Source of the DNA: Planctomonas psychrotolerans
GTDB taxonomy: Bacteria; Actinomycetota; Actinomycetes; Actinomycetales; Microbacteriaceae
Assembly (NCBI RefSeq): GCF_008642235.1
Contig: NZ_SJEV01000001.1
Coordinates: 62,001-126,000 of the forward strand
Direction of reading: 5' to 3'
DNA: 64,000 bases
Below are positions 28,701 to 37,292 of the stretch, one piece after another. Within the stretch, counting starts at the first letter, position 1, and each line of letters opens with the position of its first letter. Below the pieces are notes generated by a model, which was not told where the DNA came from, did no database searches, and was given only the letters and a program-made list of their open reading frames with translations. Position numbers and translations under genes: made by a program.

Positions 28701-29295
28701 CGATGCCGAGCCCGTGGTCCATGATCTCGCAGAAGTAGTTCTCCGCTCCGAAGATGTCCCGGAAGTCGGCGGCCGCGCGCCGCGCCTCGTCGTACTGGCC
28801 CAGCCGGAGCCGGGTCTGCACCTCGCCGCTCGGGCATCCGGTGGTGGCGATCAGGCCCTTCGCGTAGGTGCTCAGCAGCTCGCGGTCCATGCGCGGCTTG
28901 AAGTAGTACCCCTCGAGCGACGCCTTGGACGACAGCCGGAACAGATTGTGCATTCCCTCGGTGGTTTCGGACAGCAGGGTCATGTGCGTGTAGGCGCCGG
29001 ATCCGGACACGTCATCGGAGCCGCCGTTGCCCCAACGCACCCGGGTGCGATCACCGCGGTGCGTGCCGGGCGTGACGTAGGCCTCGGTGCCGATGATGGG
29101 CTTGATGCCCGCTGCCGTCGCCGTCTTCCAGAAGTCGTACGCCCCGAACACGTTGCCGTGGTCGGTCACCGCCACGGCGGGCATCCCCTGCTCCACCGCT
29201 GCGGCGATGAGGGGCTTCACCCGGGCCGCACCGTCGAGCATGGAGTACTCGCTGTGGACGTGCAGGTGGACGAACGAATCGGCGCTGGAAGGCAC
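25786..29295 (-). CDS. dnaE: DNA polymerase III alpha subunit
   Basis: The 1169-aa main replicative polymerase, DnaE1 type. The N-terminal PHP domain begins HLHVHSEYSMLDGA (H10, H12, H14), whose proofreading exonuclease activity is known in mycobacterial DnaE1. The polymerase core contains GPGRGSGAGSMAAYAM and the catalytic PDFDIDFDERRRG near residue 410. A beta-clamp and helix-hairpin-helix region follows, then an OB-fold (VTVAGLLTSVQHKT) near the C-terminus. The GTG at 29295 has AAAGGGA upstream. It closes a minus-strand run that begins at mraZ, 59 nt after rluD starts its own gap. The 3' end abuts the 23-nt repeat array. Confidence 0.97.
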   Translation of the reverse strand: MPSSADSFVHLHVHSEYSMLDGAARVKPLIAAAVEQGMPAVAVTDHGNVFGAYDFWKTATAAGIKPIIGTEAYVTPGTHRGDRTRVRWGNGGSDDVSGSGAYTHMTLLSETTEGMHNLFRLSSKASLEGYYFKPRMDRELLSTYAKGLIATTGCPSGEVQTRLRLGQYDEARRAAADFRDIFGAENYFCEIMDHGLGIERRIMSDLHRLAKDLGLPLVATNDLHYTHAHDATSHAALLCVQSGTTLDDPNRFKFDADEFYLKSAQQMRHLFRDHPDACDNTLLIAERCNVAFNESANYMPRFPVPEGETEQTWFEKEVERGLAERYPDGISAEVRERADYEVGVISRMGFPGYFLVVADFINWSKRHGIRVGPGRGSGAGSMAAYAMRITDLDPLRHGLLFERFLNPDRVSMPDFDIDFDERRRGEVIRYVTEKYGSERVAQIVTYGTIKAKQALKDSSRVLGYPFSMGDKLTKVMPPTIMGKDIPLSGILDPEHKRYSEAADFREVLKSDPEAQKVFETAQGIENLKRQWGVHAAGVIMSSEPLIDIIPIMKREQDGQIVTQFDYPASEALGLIKMDFLGLRNLTIIDDALDNIELNGGVRPELELLPLEDEQTYALLARGDTLGVFQFDGGPMRSLLRLMKPDNFEDISAVGALYRPGPMGANSHTNYALRKNGLQEIEPIHPELAEPLADVLGTTHGLIVYQEQVMSIAQKLAGFTLGQADLLRRAMGKKKKEELDKQFEGFSAGMQANGYSMAAVKALWDVLLPFSDYAFNKAHSAAYGVLSYWTAYLKAHFPAEYMAALLTSVGDSKDKMAIYLNECRRMGIKVLPPDVNESVGGFAAVGADIRFGLSAVRNVGSNVVEAIREAREKEGAFTSFSDYLKKVSVVAANKRAIESLIKAGAFDSLGSTRRALLEVHEDFVEEAVKLKKNEEYGLVAFDFGFDLEEEPNPVPVRPEWAKRDKLAFEREMLGLYVSDHPLAGLELQLAKLATTGIAELLASESPRDGETVTVAGLLTSVQHKTARNSGNQYGMVQVEDFGGEITAMFMGKAYQEFAPALVADTIVVVKGRVSVRDDGMNLHAFSVFAPELSQAGGSGPLVISLAENRATTDTVQSLNDVLIRHSGDTEVRLQLVKGDNGRMFEIPFPVSLTADLYGELKSLLGPNCLG

Positions 29296-29354
29296 GGGTT
29301 CCCTTTCCTAGCGGAGGTTGTGCGGGGGTCGATCTAGCCTAAGCGGGACGGGCG

Positions 29355-30275
29355 TCAGTCCTGCCGCAACACGTCGAGAGCGTGCTGCAGGTCGTCGGGA
29401 TACCCGGTGGTGTAGAGGACGGGTTCGCCGGTCGCGGGGTGCACGAAGCCGAGCTGCTTGGCGTGCAACCACTGGCGATCGAGGCCCAGTCGCGCGGAGA
29501 TGGTGGGATCCGCGCCGTACATCGCGTCTCCGACGCACGGGTGCCGTTGCGCGGCCATGTGCACGCGGATCTGGTGCGTACGTCCCGTCTCGAGGTGCAC
29601 CTCGAGGAGGGACGCGCTGGGGAACGCCTCGATCGTCTCGTAGTGCGTGACGGACGGCTTGCCCGCCGACGTGACGGCGAACTTCCACGAGGAGGAGGGG
29701 TGCCTGCCGACGGGCGCGTCGATCGTGCCCGACAGCGGGTCGGGGTGGCCCTGCACGACCGCGTGGTACACCTTCTCGACCTCCCGGTCGCGGAAGAGCC
29801 GCTTCAGGGCGCTGTACGCGCTCTCGCTCTTGGCCACCACCATGAGGCCGCTGGTTCCGGCATCGAGGCGGTGCACGATGCCCGCGCGTTCGGTCGCACC
29901 CGACGTGCTGATGCGGAAGCCGGCTGCGGCGAGGGCCCCGAGCACGGTGGGACCGGTCCAGCCGACGGACGGGTGCGCCGCGACACCGACCGGCTTGTCG
30001 ATGACGACGAGATCGTCGTCATCGTGCACGATGCGGAGATCCGGTACGGCGATCGGAACGATGCTGACCTCGGCGCGGGGCTGCCAGGTGACCTCGAGCC
30101 AGCTCCCCGCCCGCAACCGGTCGGACTTGTCGGCTATCGAACCGTCGACGGACACACCGCCCGCGTCGACCACCTCCGCGGCGAAGGTCCGGGAGAAGCC
30201 GAGCAGCTTGGCGATGCCGGCATCCATCCGCACGCCCTCGAGGCCGTCGGGAACGGGCAGGGTACGAGATTCCAT
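29355..30275 (-). CDS. rluD: RluD/RluA-family rRNA pseudouridine synthase
   Basis: A 306-aa enzyme with an N-terminal S4 RNA-binding domain (about 15-70) and the RluA catalytic domain. The active-site motif is [16 protein letters not shown] with catalytic D138, followed by HTHQIRVH-type sequence ([12 protein letters not shown]). RluD isomerises uridines in helix 69 of 23S rRNA; the exact sites here are inferred. The ATG at 30275 shares one base with the lspA stop (TGATG), indicating coupling, as in many bacteria where lspA and rluD adjoin. Confidence 0.93.
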   Translation of the reverse strand: MESRTLPVPDGLEGVRMDAGIAKLLGFSRTFAAEVVDAGGVSVDGSIADKSDRLRAGSWLEVTWQPRAEVSIVPIAVPDLRIVHDDDDLVVIDKPVGVAAHPSVGWTGPTVLGALAAAGFRISTSGATERAGIVHRLDAGTSGLMVVAKSESAYSALKRLFRDREVEKVYHAVVQGHPDPLSGTIDAPVGRHPSSSWKFAVTSAGKPSVTHYETIEAFPSASLLEVHLETGRTHQIRVHMAAQRHPCVGDAMYGADPTISARLGLDRQWLHAKQLGFVHPATGEPVLYTTGYPDDLQHALDVLRQD

Positions 30276-30895
30276 CAGGTGCGATCCGGGTCGGTGGTGC
30301 TGGCGGGTGGCGGGGCGATCGACGGTGCGTCGGGCCGGGCCTGGGACGCATCCGCCGCCGGCTCGACGGCCTCGGGGTGGACGGCCGCGGGGTCGGCCGT
30401 GCCGCCTCGCACCTCCCGCGTGCCGTCGAGCCCGATCCCCCGGAGGGTGAGCACGAGGAACACCGCCATGCTGCTCACGATCGCCACGTCGGCGATGTTG
30501 AAGATCGCGGGCAGCAGCGGGATCTGCAGGAAGTCGATGACGTGGCCGCTGGGGAACCCTGGCTCCCGGAAGTAGCGATCGGTCAGGTTTCCCACCGTGC
30601 CGCCCAAGAGGAGTCCGAACAGCACGGCCCAACCGGTGGATCGGATGCGGCGGGCGAAGATCACGATGAACACCGTGACGGCACTCGCGATGACTGTGAA
30701 GATCCAGGTGCTGCCGCTCGCGAGCGAGAAAGCGGCGCCCGAGTTGCGCACGAACTGGAAGGCGAGCAGGTCCCCGAGCACGGGAATGCGCTCGAACTCG
30801 GTGAGGTTCTCGACGACCAGCGCCTTGCTGATCTGGTCGAACGCGTAGACCCCCGCGGCCACCACTACCAGGAGCACCAGCGTCCCGGTGCGCAT
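30275..30895 (-). CDS. lspA: Prolipoprotein signal peptidase
   Basis: A 206-aa aspartyl protease with four membrane helices that removes signal peptides from diacylglyceryl-prolipoproteins. Catalytic Asp are D106 (GNLTDR) and D136 (FNIADVAI), with the conserved NSGAAFS at 51-57. A Pro/Ala-rich C-terminal tail of about 50 residues after the last helix is longer than in E. coli LspA. The ATG at 30895 gives a standard N-terminus; an ATG at 30970 would add 25 residues and overlap divIVA by 44 nt, and cannot be excluded. Lipoproteins in this window (2133-2687, CtaC) would be substrates. Confidence 0.9.
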   Translation of the reverse strand: MRTGTLVLLVVVAAGVYAFDQISKALVVENLTEFERIPVLGDLLAFQFVRNSGAAFSLASGSTWIFTVIASAVTVFIVIFARRIRSTGWAVLFGLLLGGTVGNLTDRYFREPGFPSGHVIDFLQIPLLPAIFNIADVAIVSSMAVFLVLTLRGIGLDGTREVRGGTADPAAVHPEAVEPAADASQARPDAPSIAPPPASTTDPDRT

Positions 30896-30926
30896 GCGCG
30901 AACCGGAACGACCGCCGTCGACGGGG

Positions 30927-31811
30927 CTAACCTCCGGCACTGTCCTGGCGATCGGACAACGACCCCTCATTCGCGTCCGTGGCGGCCCGCCCGCTCGGGA
31001 CCTCGTCGGAACCGTCCAGCTCGCGGAGCTGGCTCTCGATGTACGCCTTCAGGTTCTCGCGGTATTCGCGCTCGAAGATCCGCAACTCGTCGACCCGCGC
31101 CTCCAGCTGCTGACGGTCGGAGTCGAGCGCGTCGATCCTCGCCCGCTCGGCCGCCTCGGCCTCGGCGAGCCGGGCTCGCTGCTCGGCCTCGAGTTCGGCG
31201 AGCCGCGCCTGCTGCTCGGCCTCGAGTTCGGCGAGCCGCGCCTGCTGCTCGGTCTCCAGCTCGACGATCCGCACCTGCTGCGCGGCCTCGATGTCCGCGA
31301 GCCGGGCGTGCTGAGCCGCCTCCGCCTCGACGAGCCGTGCCTCCTGCGCCGCTTCCGCGTCTGCGGTGATGCGCGCGGCATTGGCCTCGCCTTCCGCGAT
31401 GAGGGCGTTCCGGCGCTGGAGGCCTTCCTGCACATGCTCCTCGTGCAGGCGTCGCGCGAGCTGCAGCAGACTGGCGGTGCTCGCCGTCTCGTCATCCAGG
31501 TCGACGGGGACCGCTACCGGTCCGGCGTCGACGGCGGGTTCGCCGGCCGTGATCGCGGCGTCGGTCGCGGGGACCTCCGCGAACTGCGCCGCCGTGGCGG
31601 GCGGGACGTCGGCGGGATCGATGTCGGCCGCGACGGGAGCCGGGGTGCCGCCGTCAAGGCGCGCGCGCAGCTCGGCATTCTCCTGGTTCAGTCGACGCAG
31701 TTCGACGACGACCTCGTCGAGGAAGTCGTCGACCTCGTCCTGGTCGTATCCCTCGCGGAACTTGGTCGGCTGGAAACGCTTGTTGACAACGTCTTCAGGA
31801 GTCAGAGCCAT
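30927..31811 (-). CDS. divIVA: DivIVA/Wag31 polar growth protein
   Basis: A 294-aa coiled-coil scaffold. The conserved N-terminal lipid-binding domain reads LTPEDVVNKRFQPTKFREGY and leads into a first coiled coil (25-50). An Ala/Pro/Asp-rich linker (55-110) follows, then a long coil from 113 to about 265. Residues 157-233 form seven consecutive 11-residue repeats of the QARLAELEAEQ type. In actinobacteria DivIVA (Wag31) recruits cell-wall synthesis to the poles and is a kinase substrate. It lies between yggT and lspA, at the end of the dcw cluster. Confidence 0.95.
   Translation of the reverse strand: MALTPEDVVNKRFQPTKFREGYDQDEVDDFLDEVVVELRRLNQENAELRARLDGGTPAPVAADIDPADVPPATAAQFAEVPATDAAITAGEPAVDAGPVAVPVDLDDETASTASLLQLARRLHEEHVQEGLQRRNALIAEGEANAARITADAEAAQEARLVEAEAAQHARLADIEAAQQVRIVELETEQQARLAELEAEQQARLAELEAEQRARLAEAEAAERARIDALDSDRQQLEARVDELRIFEREYRENLKAYIESQLRELDGSDEVPSGRAATDANEGSLSDRQDSAGG
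31182..31247 (-). repeat. Identical 33-nt tandem repeat inside divIVA
   Basis: Two exact copies of a 33-nt unit (31182-31214 and 31215-31247) encode two identical 11-residue coiled-coil units. Neighbouring units are diverged copies of the same period. Exact identity at DNA level points to recent duplication and possible repeat-number variation between strains. Confidence 0.85.
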
Positions 31812-31875
31812 GGACTGCCACCTCGGGAATTCGATCGTGCGGAAGGGGGAACGCGCGCTGACGCGAACCGTGCGC

Positions 31876-31956
31876 CCTCGGGAGGGGCGACTCCCGGGGA
31901 GGAGACGTTCGGCGCGACATCCGACTCAGGATACATCGGCGCGAAACGCGCCGATG
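31876..31956 (-). promoter_or_regulatory. Hairpins and putative promoter upstream of divIVA
   Basis: A perfect 10-bp stem CATCGGCGCG/CGCGCCGATG with a 3-nt loop (31934-31956) begins 17 nt after the yggT stop. Immediately after it on the minus strand comes a -10-like TATCCT (plus 31928-31933). A second stem, CCTCGGGAG/CTCCCGGGG with one wobble pair (31876-31899), would lie in the divIVA leader. No T-tract follows either. The first may attenuate read-through from the dcw operon or be an operator; divIVA may have its own promoter. Confidence 0.4.
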
Positions 31957-31972
31957 GGCGGTGCCGCCGCGA

Positions 31973-32272
31973 TCAGCGCAGGCTACCGGCGATGTTGAAC
32001 AGGATGATGGCGGCCAGCATGGTGAGCATCCACCCGAAGTCGAGCGCGACGGGCCCGAGCCGGAGCGGCGGAATGATCTTCCGCACGAATCGGATGGGTG
32101 GATCGGTCACCGTGTACGACGCTTCCGCGAGCAGGAGCACCGCCCCCCGCGGTCGCCACTCGCGCGAGAACGCCTGGACGAGGTCGAGCACGAACCGTCC
32201 CCACATCATCAGGATGAAGAGCAGCAGAGCGAACCACAACAGGAAGGCGGTCAGCGAAACGATATTTCCCAC
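31973..32272 (-). CDS. yggT: YggT family membrane protein
   Basis: A 99-aa protein with two hydrophobic segments (NIVSLTAFLLWFALLLFILMM trimmed to its core, and the C-terminal GWMLTMLAAIILFNIAG) around the conserved YTVTDPPIRFVRKIIPP loop that defines the family. The function is not firmly known; it is constantly found between sepF and divIVA in Gram-positive dcw clusters, matching Rv2146c. It is 44 nt downstream of sepF and co-directional. Confidence 0.9.
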   Translation of the reverse strand: MGNIVSLTAFLLWFALLLFILMMWGRFVLDLVQAFSREWRPRGAVLLLAEASYTVTDPPIRFVRKIIPPLRLGPVALDFGWMLTMLAAIILFNIAGSLR

Positions 32273-32316
32273 GGATCAAGTATGACAAGGGTCGAGGGGG
32301 CCACTCGCCCCACCGC

Positions 32317-32814
32317 CTACTGCGCGAAGAATGACGCTTCGATGTCCGCCTCGGCCGCGGACTGATCGCCGGAGACGACGACGTGCGCGGGCGAGAGAAG
32401 GAACACCTTGTTGGTGACGCGCTCGATCTTGCCGAACAGGCCCTGCGAGAGGCCGCTGGCGAAGTCGATGAGGCGGCGCGCGTCCTGCTCCGTCATCTGC
32501 GAGAGGTTGATGATGACCGGGATGCCCTCGCGGAAGTTCTCCGCGATGACCTGGGCGTCCTTGTAGGCCTTGGGGTGGACGGTGAGGATTTCGTTCATGT
32601 CAGCCGGCGCCGCATTCCTTGTGGTGGTCGAGGGCTTGTGCAGAGGGGTGACCGAGGCGCGCTTGGGCTGCGCCTGCACCGGGTGAGCTACGGCGGCTAC
32701 GGGAGACGCTTGCTGCTGCTGCTGCGTGTTCTGCGGCTGCTGCGAAGTCTCGTAGTCGAGCTCTTCATCGGCAAGACCGAGATACACCATGGTCTTGCGG
32801 AGCGGGTTGGCCAT
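32317..32814 (-). CDS. sepF: Cell division protein SepF
   Basis: A 165-aa protein. The N-terminal amphipathic membrane-binding helix ([17 protein letters not shown]) is followed by a Gln/Pro/Thr-rich linker (25-75) and the SepF core ([20 protein letters not shown] to the end), which polymerises and binds the FtsZ C-terminus. In actinobacteria, which lack FtsA, SepF is the main membrane anchor of FtsZ. A strong GGAGGTAATA precedes the ATG at 32814. It sits 33 nt after yggS. Confidence 0.95.
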   Translation of the reverse strand: MANPLRKTMVYLGLADEELDYETSQQPQNTQQQQQASPVAAVAHPVQAQPKRASVTPLHKPSTTTRNAAPADMNEILTVHPKAYKDAQVIAENFREGIPVIINLSQMTEQDARRLIDFASGLSQGLFGKIERVTNKVFLLSPAHVVVSGDQSAAEADIEASFFAQ

Positions 32815-32847
32815 TATTACCTCCGTGAGTGGATCGCTGATTCGACA

Positions 32848-33528
32848 TTAACGCCGCTCTGGGCGTTTGCCCGTGATTGCCGATCCAATGCGAAGGTGTG
32901 TCGCACCCTCGAGGATCGCATCGCGGAAATCGTTGGTCATACCGGCCGAAATACGGTCGGCGGTGGGGTCGAGCAGGCGCACGCGATCCGACAGTTCGCG
33001 CAGGTGCGCGAAGGCCCGGCGGGGTTCCGACTCCACGGGTGCGACGGCCATGACGCCGCGGAGCACGAGCGCCGGATTCGCGAGCACGCGCTCGGCGACG
33101 GCCTCGAGGTCCGCGGGAACGGCGCCTCCCCGAGTCGGGTCCTCCGTCAGGTTCACCTGCACGAAGACATCCGTTCTCGGGTCGGCGTCGCCGAGCGTTT
33201 CGGCGAGAGAGACCCGGTCCACGGAGTGCAGCACGCGGGCGTACCGCTGCACCTGGCGCGCCTTCTTGCCCTGCAACTGCCCGACGAAGTGCCAGGTGAG
33301 ATCGAGATCGGCCAACTCGACGGCCTTCTCCCGCGCGTCCTGGTGACGGCTCTCCCCGAAGTCCCGCACGCCGAGCGAGTGCAGCTCGCGCACGAGCCCG
33401 GCGGGATGGAACTTGGTGACGACGACCGTCACGATCGGTTCGCCGATCCGATCGGCCGCCGCAAGGGCGTCCGACACGCCCTCGCGCACCGCGGTGAGGC
33501 GGTGCGCGAGGTCGGGTTCGTTCGTCAC
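32848..33528 (-). CDS. yggS: YggS-type PLP homeostasis protein
   Basis: A 226-aa PLP-binding protein with the alanine-racemase N-domain (TIM barrel) fold but no C-domain. K39 in TVVVTKFHP is the predicted PLP lysine. [15 protein letters not shown] corresponds to the conserved FGEN(R)xQE segment and [15 protein letters not shown] to the phosphate-binding part. It controls free pyridoxal phosphate and keto-acid balance. The GTG at 33528 overlaps the ftsZ stop as GTGA. The pgeF (YlmD/YfiH) gene often found between ftsZ and yggS is missing. Confidence 0.92.
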   Translation of the reverse strand: MTNEPDLAHRLTAVREGVSDALAAADRIGEPIVTVVVTKFHPAGLVRELHSLGVRDFGESRHQDAREKAVELADLDLTWHFVGQLQGKKARQVQRYARVLHSVDRVSLAETLGDADPRTDVFVQVNLTEDPTRGGAVPADLEAVAERVLANPALVLRGVMAVAPVESEPRRAFAHLRELSDRVRLLDPTADRISAGMTNDFRDAILEGATHLRIGSAITGKRPERR

Positions 33529-34700
33529 TTCAGGAAGTCGGGGATGTCCAGGTCGCTGTCGTCCTCGAACTTCGGGTGGTTCTCGTTCCGCGGGGGAAGG
33601 CTCGGCGCCTCGGCCGCGGGCGACCAGCGCTGCGCTCCGGTGTCGGAGCTCCCGGACCGGCTGTCGCCGACCGATGCACCGGCCAGCACGGGCACCTGCT
33701 GGGCGGCGGGGACGAAGTTGGACCGTCGACCCTCCACGACCTTCGGGTTCGGCTCGCCGCCGTCGAAGCCCGCGGCGATGACGGTGACGCGCACCTCGTC
33801 TCCGAGGGTGTCGTCGATGACGGCACCGAAGATGATGTTGGCCTCGGGGTGGACGGCCTCCTGCACGAGCTTGGCGGCGTCGTTGATCTCGAAGATACCG
33901 AGGTTCGAACCACCCTGGATGGACAGCAGCACACCGTGCGCACCCTCGATGCTCGCTTCGAGCAGCGGTGAGGCGACGGCGAGCTCGGCGGCCTTGATCG
34001 ACCGGTCCGCGCCCCGCGACGAGCCGATGCCCATGAGTGCCGAACCGGCGCCCTGCATGACCGACTTGACGTCGGCGAAGTCGAGGTTGATGAGGCCGGG
34101 CGTGGTGATGAGGTCGGTGATGCCCTGCACACCGGCCAGCAGCACCTGATCTGCGGTCGAGAACGCCTCGAGCATGCTGATGCCTCGGTCGCTGATCTCG
34201 AGGAGCCGATCGTTCGGTACCACGATGAGGGTGTCGACCTCGTTCTTCAGGGTCGCGACACCCACGTCGGCCTGCGCCTGGCGGCGCTTGCCCTCGAACC
34301 CGAACGGCTTGGTGACCACACCGATGGTGAGGGCGCCGATCGACTTCGCGATGCGTGCGACCACGGGGGCACCACCGGTGCCGGTTCCGCCGCCCTCGCC
34401 CGCGGTGACGAAGACCATGTCGGCGCCGGCGAGCGCTTCCTCGATCTCCTCGGCATGATCCTCGGCGGCACGACGGCCGACCTCCGGATCGGCGCCCGCG
34501 CCGAGGCCGCGAGTGATCTCGCGTCCGACGTCGAGCTTGACGTCGGCGTCGCTCATGAGGAGCGCCTGAGCGTCTGTATTGATCGCAATGAATTCGACGC
34601 CGCGCAGACCGAGTTCGATCATTCGGTTGACGGCATTGACACCGCCGCCGCCGATACCCACGACTTTGATCACGGCGAGATAGTTCTGGTTACTTGACAC
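33525..34700 (-). CDS. ftsZ: Cell division GTPase FtsZ
   Basis: A 391-aa tubulin homologue that forms the Z ring. The N-terminus [15 protein letters not shown] and the GTP signature [13 protein letters not shown] (GGGTGTG at 103-109) are intact, as is the T7 region [19 protein letters not shown] variable linker (about 320-375) leads to the conserved C-terminal peptide DLDIPDFLK that binds SepF and FtsW. The GTG at 34700 has GGAGG upstream. The 214-nt upstream gap, wide for this cluster, probably contains an ftsZ promoter. Confidence 0.97.
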   Translation of the reverse strand: MSSNQNYLAVIKVVGIGGGGVNAVNRMIELGLRGVEFIAINTDAQALLMSDADVKLDVGREITRGLGAGADPEVGRRAAEDHAEEIEEALAGADMVFVTAGEGGGTGTGGAPVVARIAKSIGALTIGVVTKPFGFEGKRRQAQADVGVATLKNEVDTLIVVPNDRLLEISDRGISMLEAFSTADQVLLAGVQGITDLITTPGLINLDFADVKSVMQGAGSALMGIGSSRGADRSIKAAELAVASPLLEASIEGAHGVLLSIQGGSNLGIFEINDAAKLVQEAVHPEANIIFGAVIDDTLGDEVRVTVIAAGFDGGEPNPKVVEGRRSNFVPAAQQVPVLAGASVGDSRSGSSDTGAQRWSPAAEAPSLPPRNENHPKFEDDSDLDIPDFLK

Positions 34701-34914
34701 GATGACCGGCCTCCGCTGGAACCCTAAACCTGTAGTCGAGGTTTAAAGTTTTACTCAGTATGTATTTCCTGATTCCGAAGGTACGGGCGCGTTATGCCCG
34801 ATCCGGGAGGACACACCCGCGTGTCGCAAAAAGGTGTGTCGGAAAGTTCTTCCCTCGTCGATCGCGCGTCCGGAACCACGGGCGCGACCGCCGACAGCGC
34901 GGGTATGACCTGCG
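34701..34914 (-). promoter_or_regulatory. ftsQ-ftsZ intergenic region with two inverted repeats
   Basis: It is AT-richer than its surroundings. A perfect TAAACCT/AGGTTTA repeat with 7-nt loop (34725-34745) lies close to the ftsZ start and overlaps a -10-like TAGGGT (plus 34721-34726). Farther up, GACACACC (34810-34817) pairs with GGTGTGTC (34833-34840). The region probably carries a dedicated ftsZ promoter and leader; internal ftsZ promoters are known in other actinobacteria. Elements are inferred by eye. Confidence 0.45.
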
Positions 34915-35820
34915 CTAGCGGACGACGAGGTTGTCGGGCGAGGAGACGTCGTACTCCGACACCTCGCGACCGGCGTTCGCTTCGACGAGCGCCGGGAGCC
35001 GGGCGGCCTTCACTGCGGATGCGTCGGAACTCCCCCACACCACGCGGGTGCCGTCGGTGAGGACGAGGCTCACGTCGTCCTGCGTGCTGGCGCTCACGGT
35101 GTCGACCGATCCGACGAAGTCGGCCGGCAGGGCGACCAGGACCTCGGCGGCCGCGTCGAATCGGTCGCTCGATGTGTCGGCGTCCCCGATGTCGAGGAGC
35201 GGAACCCCCGCCGGGCGCTCCGCGAGCAGTTCGATCACCACACCGGCCGGGTCGACGAGCCGGAAGCCGTCCTCCGCGGGCACCGTCGCGATGGGCGTCC
35301 GTTCGACGATGCGAACGACGAGGGTGTCGGGTGGGCGACTCTCGGTGGAGTAGCTCTCGATGAGGGGGTACGCGCGCAGCTCGTCACGCACCCGGCCGAG
35401 ATCGAGCAGGGGCAGGGGTGTGCCGAGTTGGTCGTCGAGAGCCGAGACGAGTTCGCCCGCGGGGATGCGGGACGCACCCTCGACCTGAATGTTCCGCAGG
35501 GCGAGCAGCGGGGAGTAGATGGCGACGAGGAGCAGTCCGGCGAGCACTGCGACCGCTCCGGCCGCGGTGAGCCAGCCGATTCTGCGGCGCCTGCTCCGAC
35601 GGGTGAACCGGCGCACCTCGTCCCGTTCGAATCTGCGGCGCTCACGCTTCGCCCGGCGCAGGGACCCGCGGGCCTCGGCCTCCGCGGACCGCGTCGATTC
35701 CCGGGGGACGGCACGGGCGACAGGGCGGGGCTTCCCCGGGGCGCGGACCGGCTCCGGTGGAGGCGTCGGCTTTCCGGGCCCGCCGGGAGCCTCCGGGTTG
35801 AATCCCTGGGGCCGCTTCAT
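34915..35820 (-). CDS. ftsQ: Cell division protein FtsQ
   Basis: A 301-aa bitopic protein. A long Pro/Arg-rich cytoplasmic tail (1-85), one membrane helix ([20 protein letters not shown], about 85-104), then the POTRA domain ([20 protein letters not shown]) and the beta domain that binds FtsB/FtsL. It links early and late divisome components. The ATG at 35820 overlaps the murC stop (ATGA). Confidence 0.93.
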   Translation of the reverse strand: MKRPQGFNPEAPGGPGKPTPPPEPVRAPGKPRPVARAVPRESTRSAEAEARGSLRRAKRERRRFERDEVRRFTRRSRRRRIGWLTAAGAVAVLAGLLLVAIYSPLLALRNIQVEGASRIPAGELVSALDDQLGTPLPLLDLGRVRDELRAYPLIESYSTESRPPDTLVVRIVERTPIATVPAEDGFRLVDPAGVVIELLAERPAGVPLLDIGDADTSSDRFDAAAEVLVALPADFVGSVDTVSASTQDDVSLVLTDGTRVVWGSSDASAVKAARLPALVEANAGREVSEYDVSSPDNLVVR

Positions 35821-37220
35821 TCGGTCGGGCCGGACGCACTCAGCGAGTCGAGGATCTGCGGGATGATCCGGTAGACGTCGCCGCAGCTCAGGGTGATGAC
35901 GAAGTCGCCCGGCCGGGCGATCGCGGCGGCTCGATCGGCCGCCTCCTGCCAGTCGGGCAGGTAGGCCACCCGGTCGGGGTCGGTGAAGCGGTCGGCGACG
36001 AGGGCGCCGGTCACTCCGGGCACCGGGTCCTCGCGCGCGCCGTAGACGTCGAGCACGATCGTCTCGTCGGCCAGCTCCTCGTAGGTGGCGGCGAAGTCAC
36101 CGGCCATGAGCTGCGTGCGGCTGTAGAGGTGCGGCTGGTGCACGGCGATGATGCGCCCGTCGCCGACGACCGTGCGGGCGGCGCGGAGCGCTGCCGCCAC
36201 CTCGGTGGGATGGTGGGCGTAGTCGTCGTAGACGCTGACCCCGCGCACGGTTCCGTGCAGCTCGAACCGGCGCTCGGTACCACCGAATCCGGCGATCGCG
36301 TCGAGGCTCCGGGCGGGATCGAAGCCGAGCCCGACGAGCACGGCGAAGGCGCCCGCCGCGTTGAGCGCATTGTGGCGGCCCGGCACCCGCAGGGTGGTGG
36401 TGTAGTCCTCGCCCTCGTGGCGGAGGGCGAGCGACACGGGGCCGCTCGTGCCCACGGAGTGCAGGCGCACGTCGGCGCTCTCGTCCTCCCCGAACGTGAT
36501 CACCCTGCGGTGGGACAGCCCGGAGCGTACCCGGCGTGCTCCGGCGTCGTCGCTCGAGATGACGACGAGCTCACGGGCGCGGTCGGCGAACGTGACGAAG
36601 GCGGCGTCGAAGGCGTCGTGGGTTCCGTAGTGGTCGAGGTGATCCGCGTCCACGTTGGTGATCAGGGCGACCGATGTGTCGTAGAGCAGGAACGAGCCGT
36701 CGGACTCGTCGGCCTCGACGACGAACAACTCTCCCGATCCGGAAGCGGAGCTCACCCCGAGCCCCTCGATGACTCCCCCGTTCACGAAGCTGGGATCCGC
36801 GTCCAGCGCGAGCAGCGCGGTCACGATCATGCCGGTGGAAGTGGTCTTGCCGTGGGCGCCGGCGACGGCGACGAGCCGGGAGCCGGAGATCAGCCAGGCC
36901 AACGCCTGCGATCGGTGCAGTACCGGAATGCCGCGCTGCAGGGCGAGCTGGTATTCGGGATTCTCCTGCCACAGCGCGCTGGTCACCACTAGCGTGTCGG
37001 CGGCCCCCACGTGTGCGGCGTCGTGGCCGATGTGCACGACGGCTCCGAGCTCCCGGAGCGCGTCGATGTTGGCGCTCTCGCGGGCATCCGAGCCGGTGAC
37101 CGTGTGGCCGGCGGCGAGGAACAGTCGAGCGATTCCGCTCATGCCGGAGCCGCCGATCCCGACGAAGTGCAGGGCGCCCAGGTCGTCGGGCAGTACGAGC
37201 GTCGGGTCAGGCTTGATCAC
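35817..37220 (-). CDS. murC: UDP-N-acetylmuramate-L-alanine ligase
   Basis: A 467-aa Mur ligase. The N-terminal dinucleotide-type motif is [16 protein letters not shown], the ATP P-loop is [13 protein letters not shown], and [11 protein letters not shown] and [12 protein letters not shown] are the usual central and C-terminal signatures. It adds L-Ala (or Gly in some B-type walls) to UDP-MurNAc. The GTG at 37220 has AGAGGAAG upstream. It is 72 nt downstream of murG. Confidence 0.96.
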   Translation of the reverse strand: MIKPDPTLVLPDDLGALHFVGIGGSGMSGIARLFLAAGHTVTGSDARESANIDALRELGAVVHIGHDAAHVGAADTLVVTSALWQENPEYQLALQRGIPVLHRSQALAWLISGSRLVAVAGAHGKTTSTGMIVTALLALDADPSFVNGGVIEGLGVSSASGSGELFVVEADESDGSFLLYDTSVALITNVDADHLDHYGTHDAFDAAFVTFADRARELVVISSDDAGARRVRSGLSHRRVITFGEDESADVRLHSVGTSGPVSLALRHEGEDYTTTLRVPGRHNALNAAGAFAVLVGLGFDPARSLDAIAGFGGTERRFELHGTVRGVSVYDDYAHHPTEVAAALRAARTVVGDGRIIAVHQPHLYSRTQLMAGDFAATYEELADETIVLDVYGAREDPVPGVTGALVADRFTDPDRVAYLPDWQEAADRAAAIARPGDFVITLSCGDVYRIIPQILDSLSASGPTE

Positions 37221-37292
37221 GGGAGATGCTTCCTCTTCGGTGGTGGGTGCGCGCCTCGCGCTTCACGATACGGCAGGCGGATGGGTCGGGGA

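Noticed and set aside
25387-29337. 1316-codon plus-strand open frame opposite dnaE
   Set aside because: It mirrors dnaE, a certain gene, and is His/Arg/Glu/Val-rich as expected for the antisense of high-GC codons. It also runs through the 23-nt repeats. No domain is visible.
32383-34149. Long plus-strand frame across sepF, yggS and ftsZ
   Set aside because: It is opposite three well-supported division genes and has no ribosome binding site or domain.
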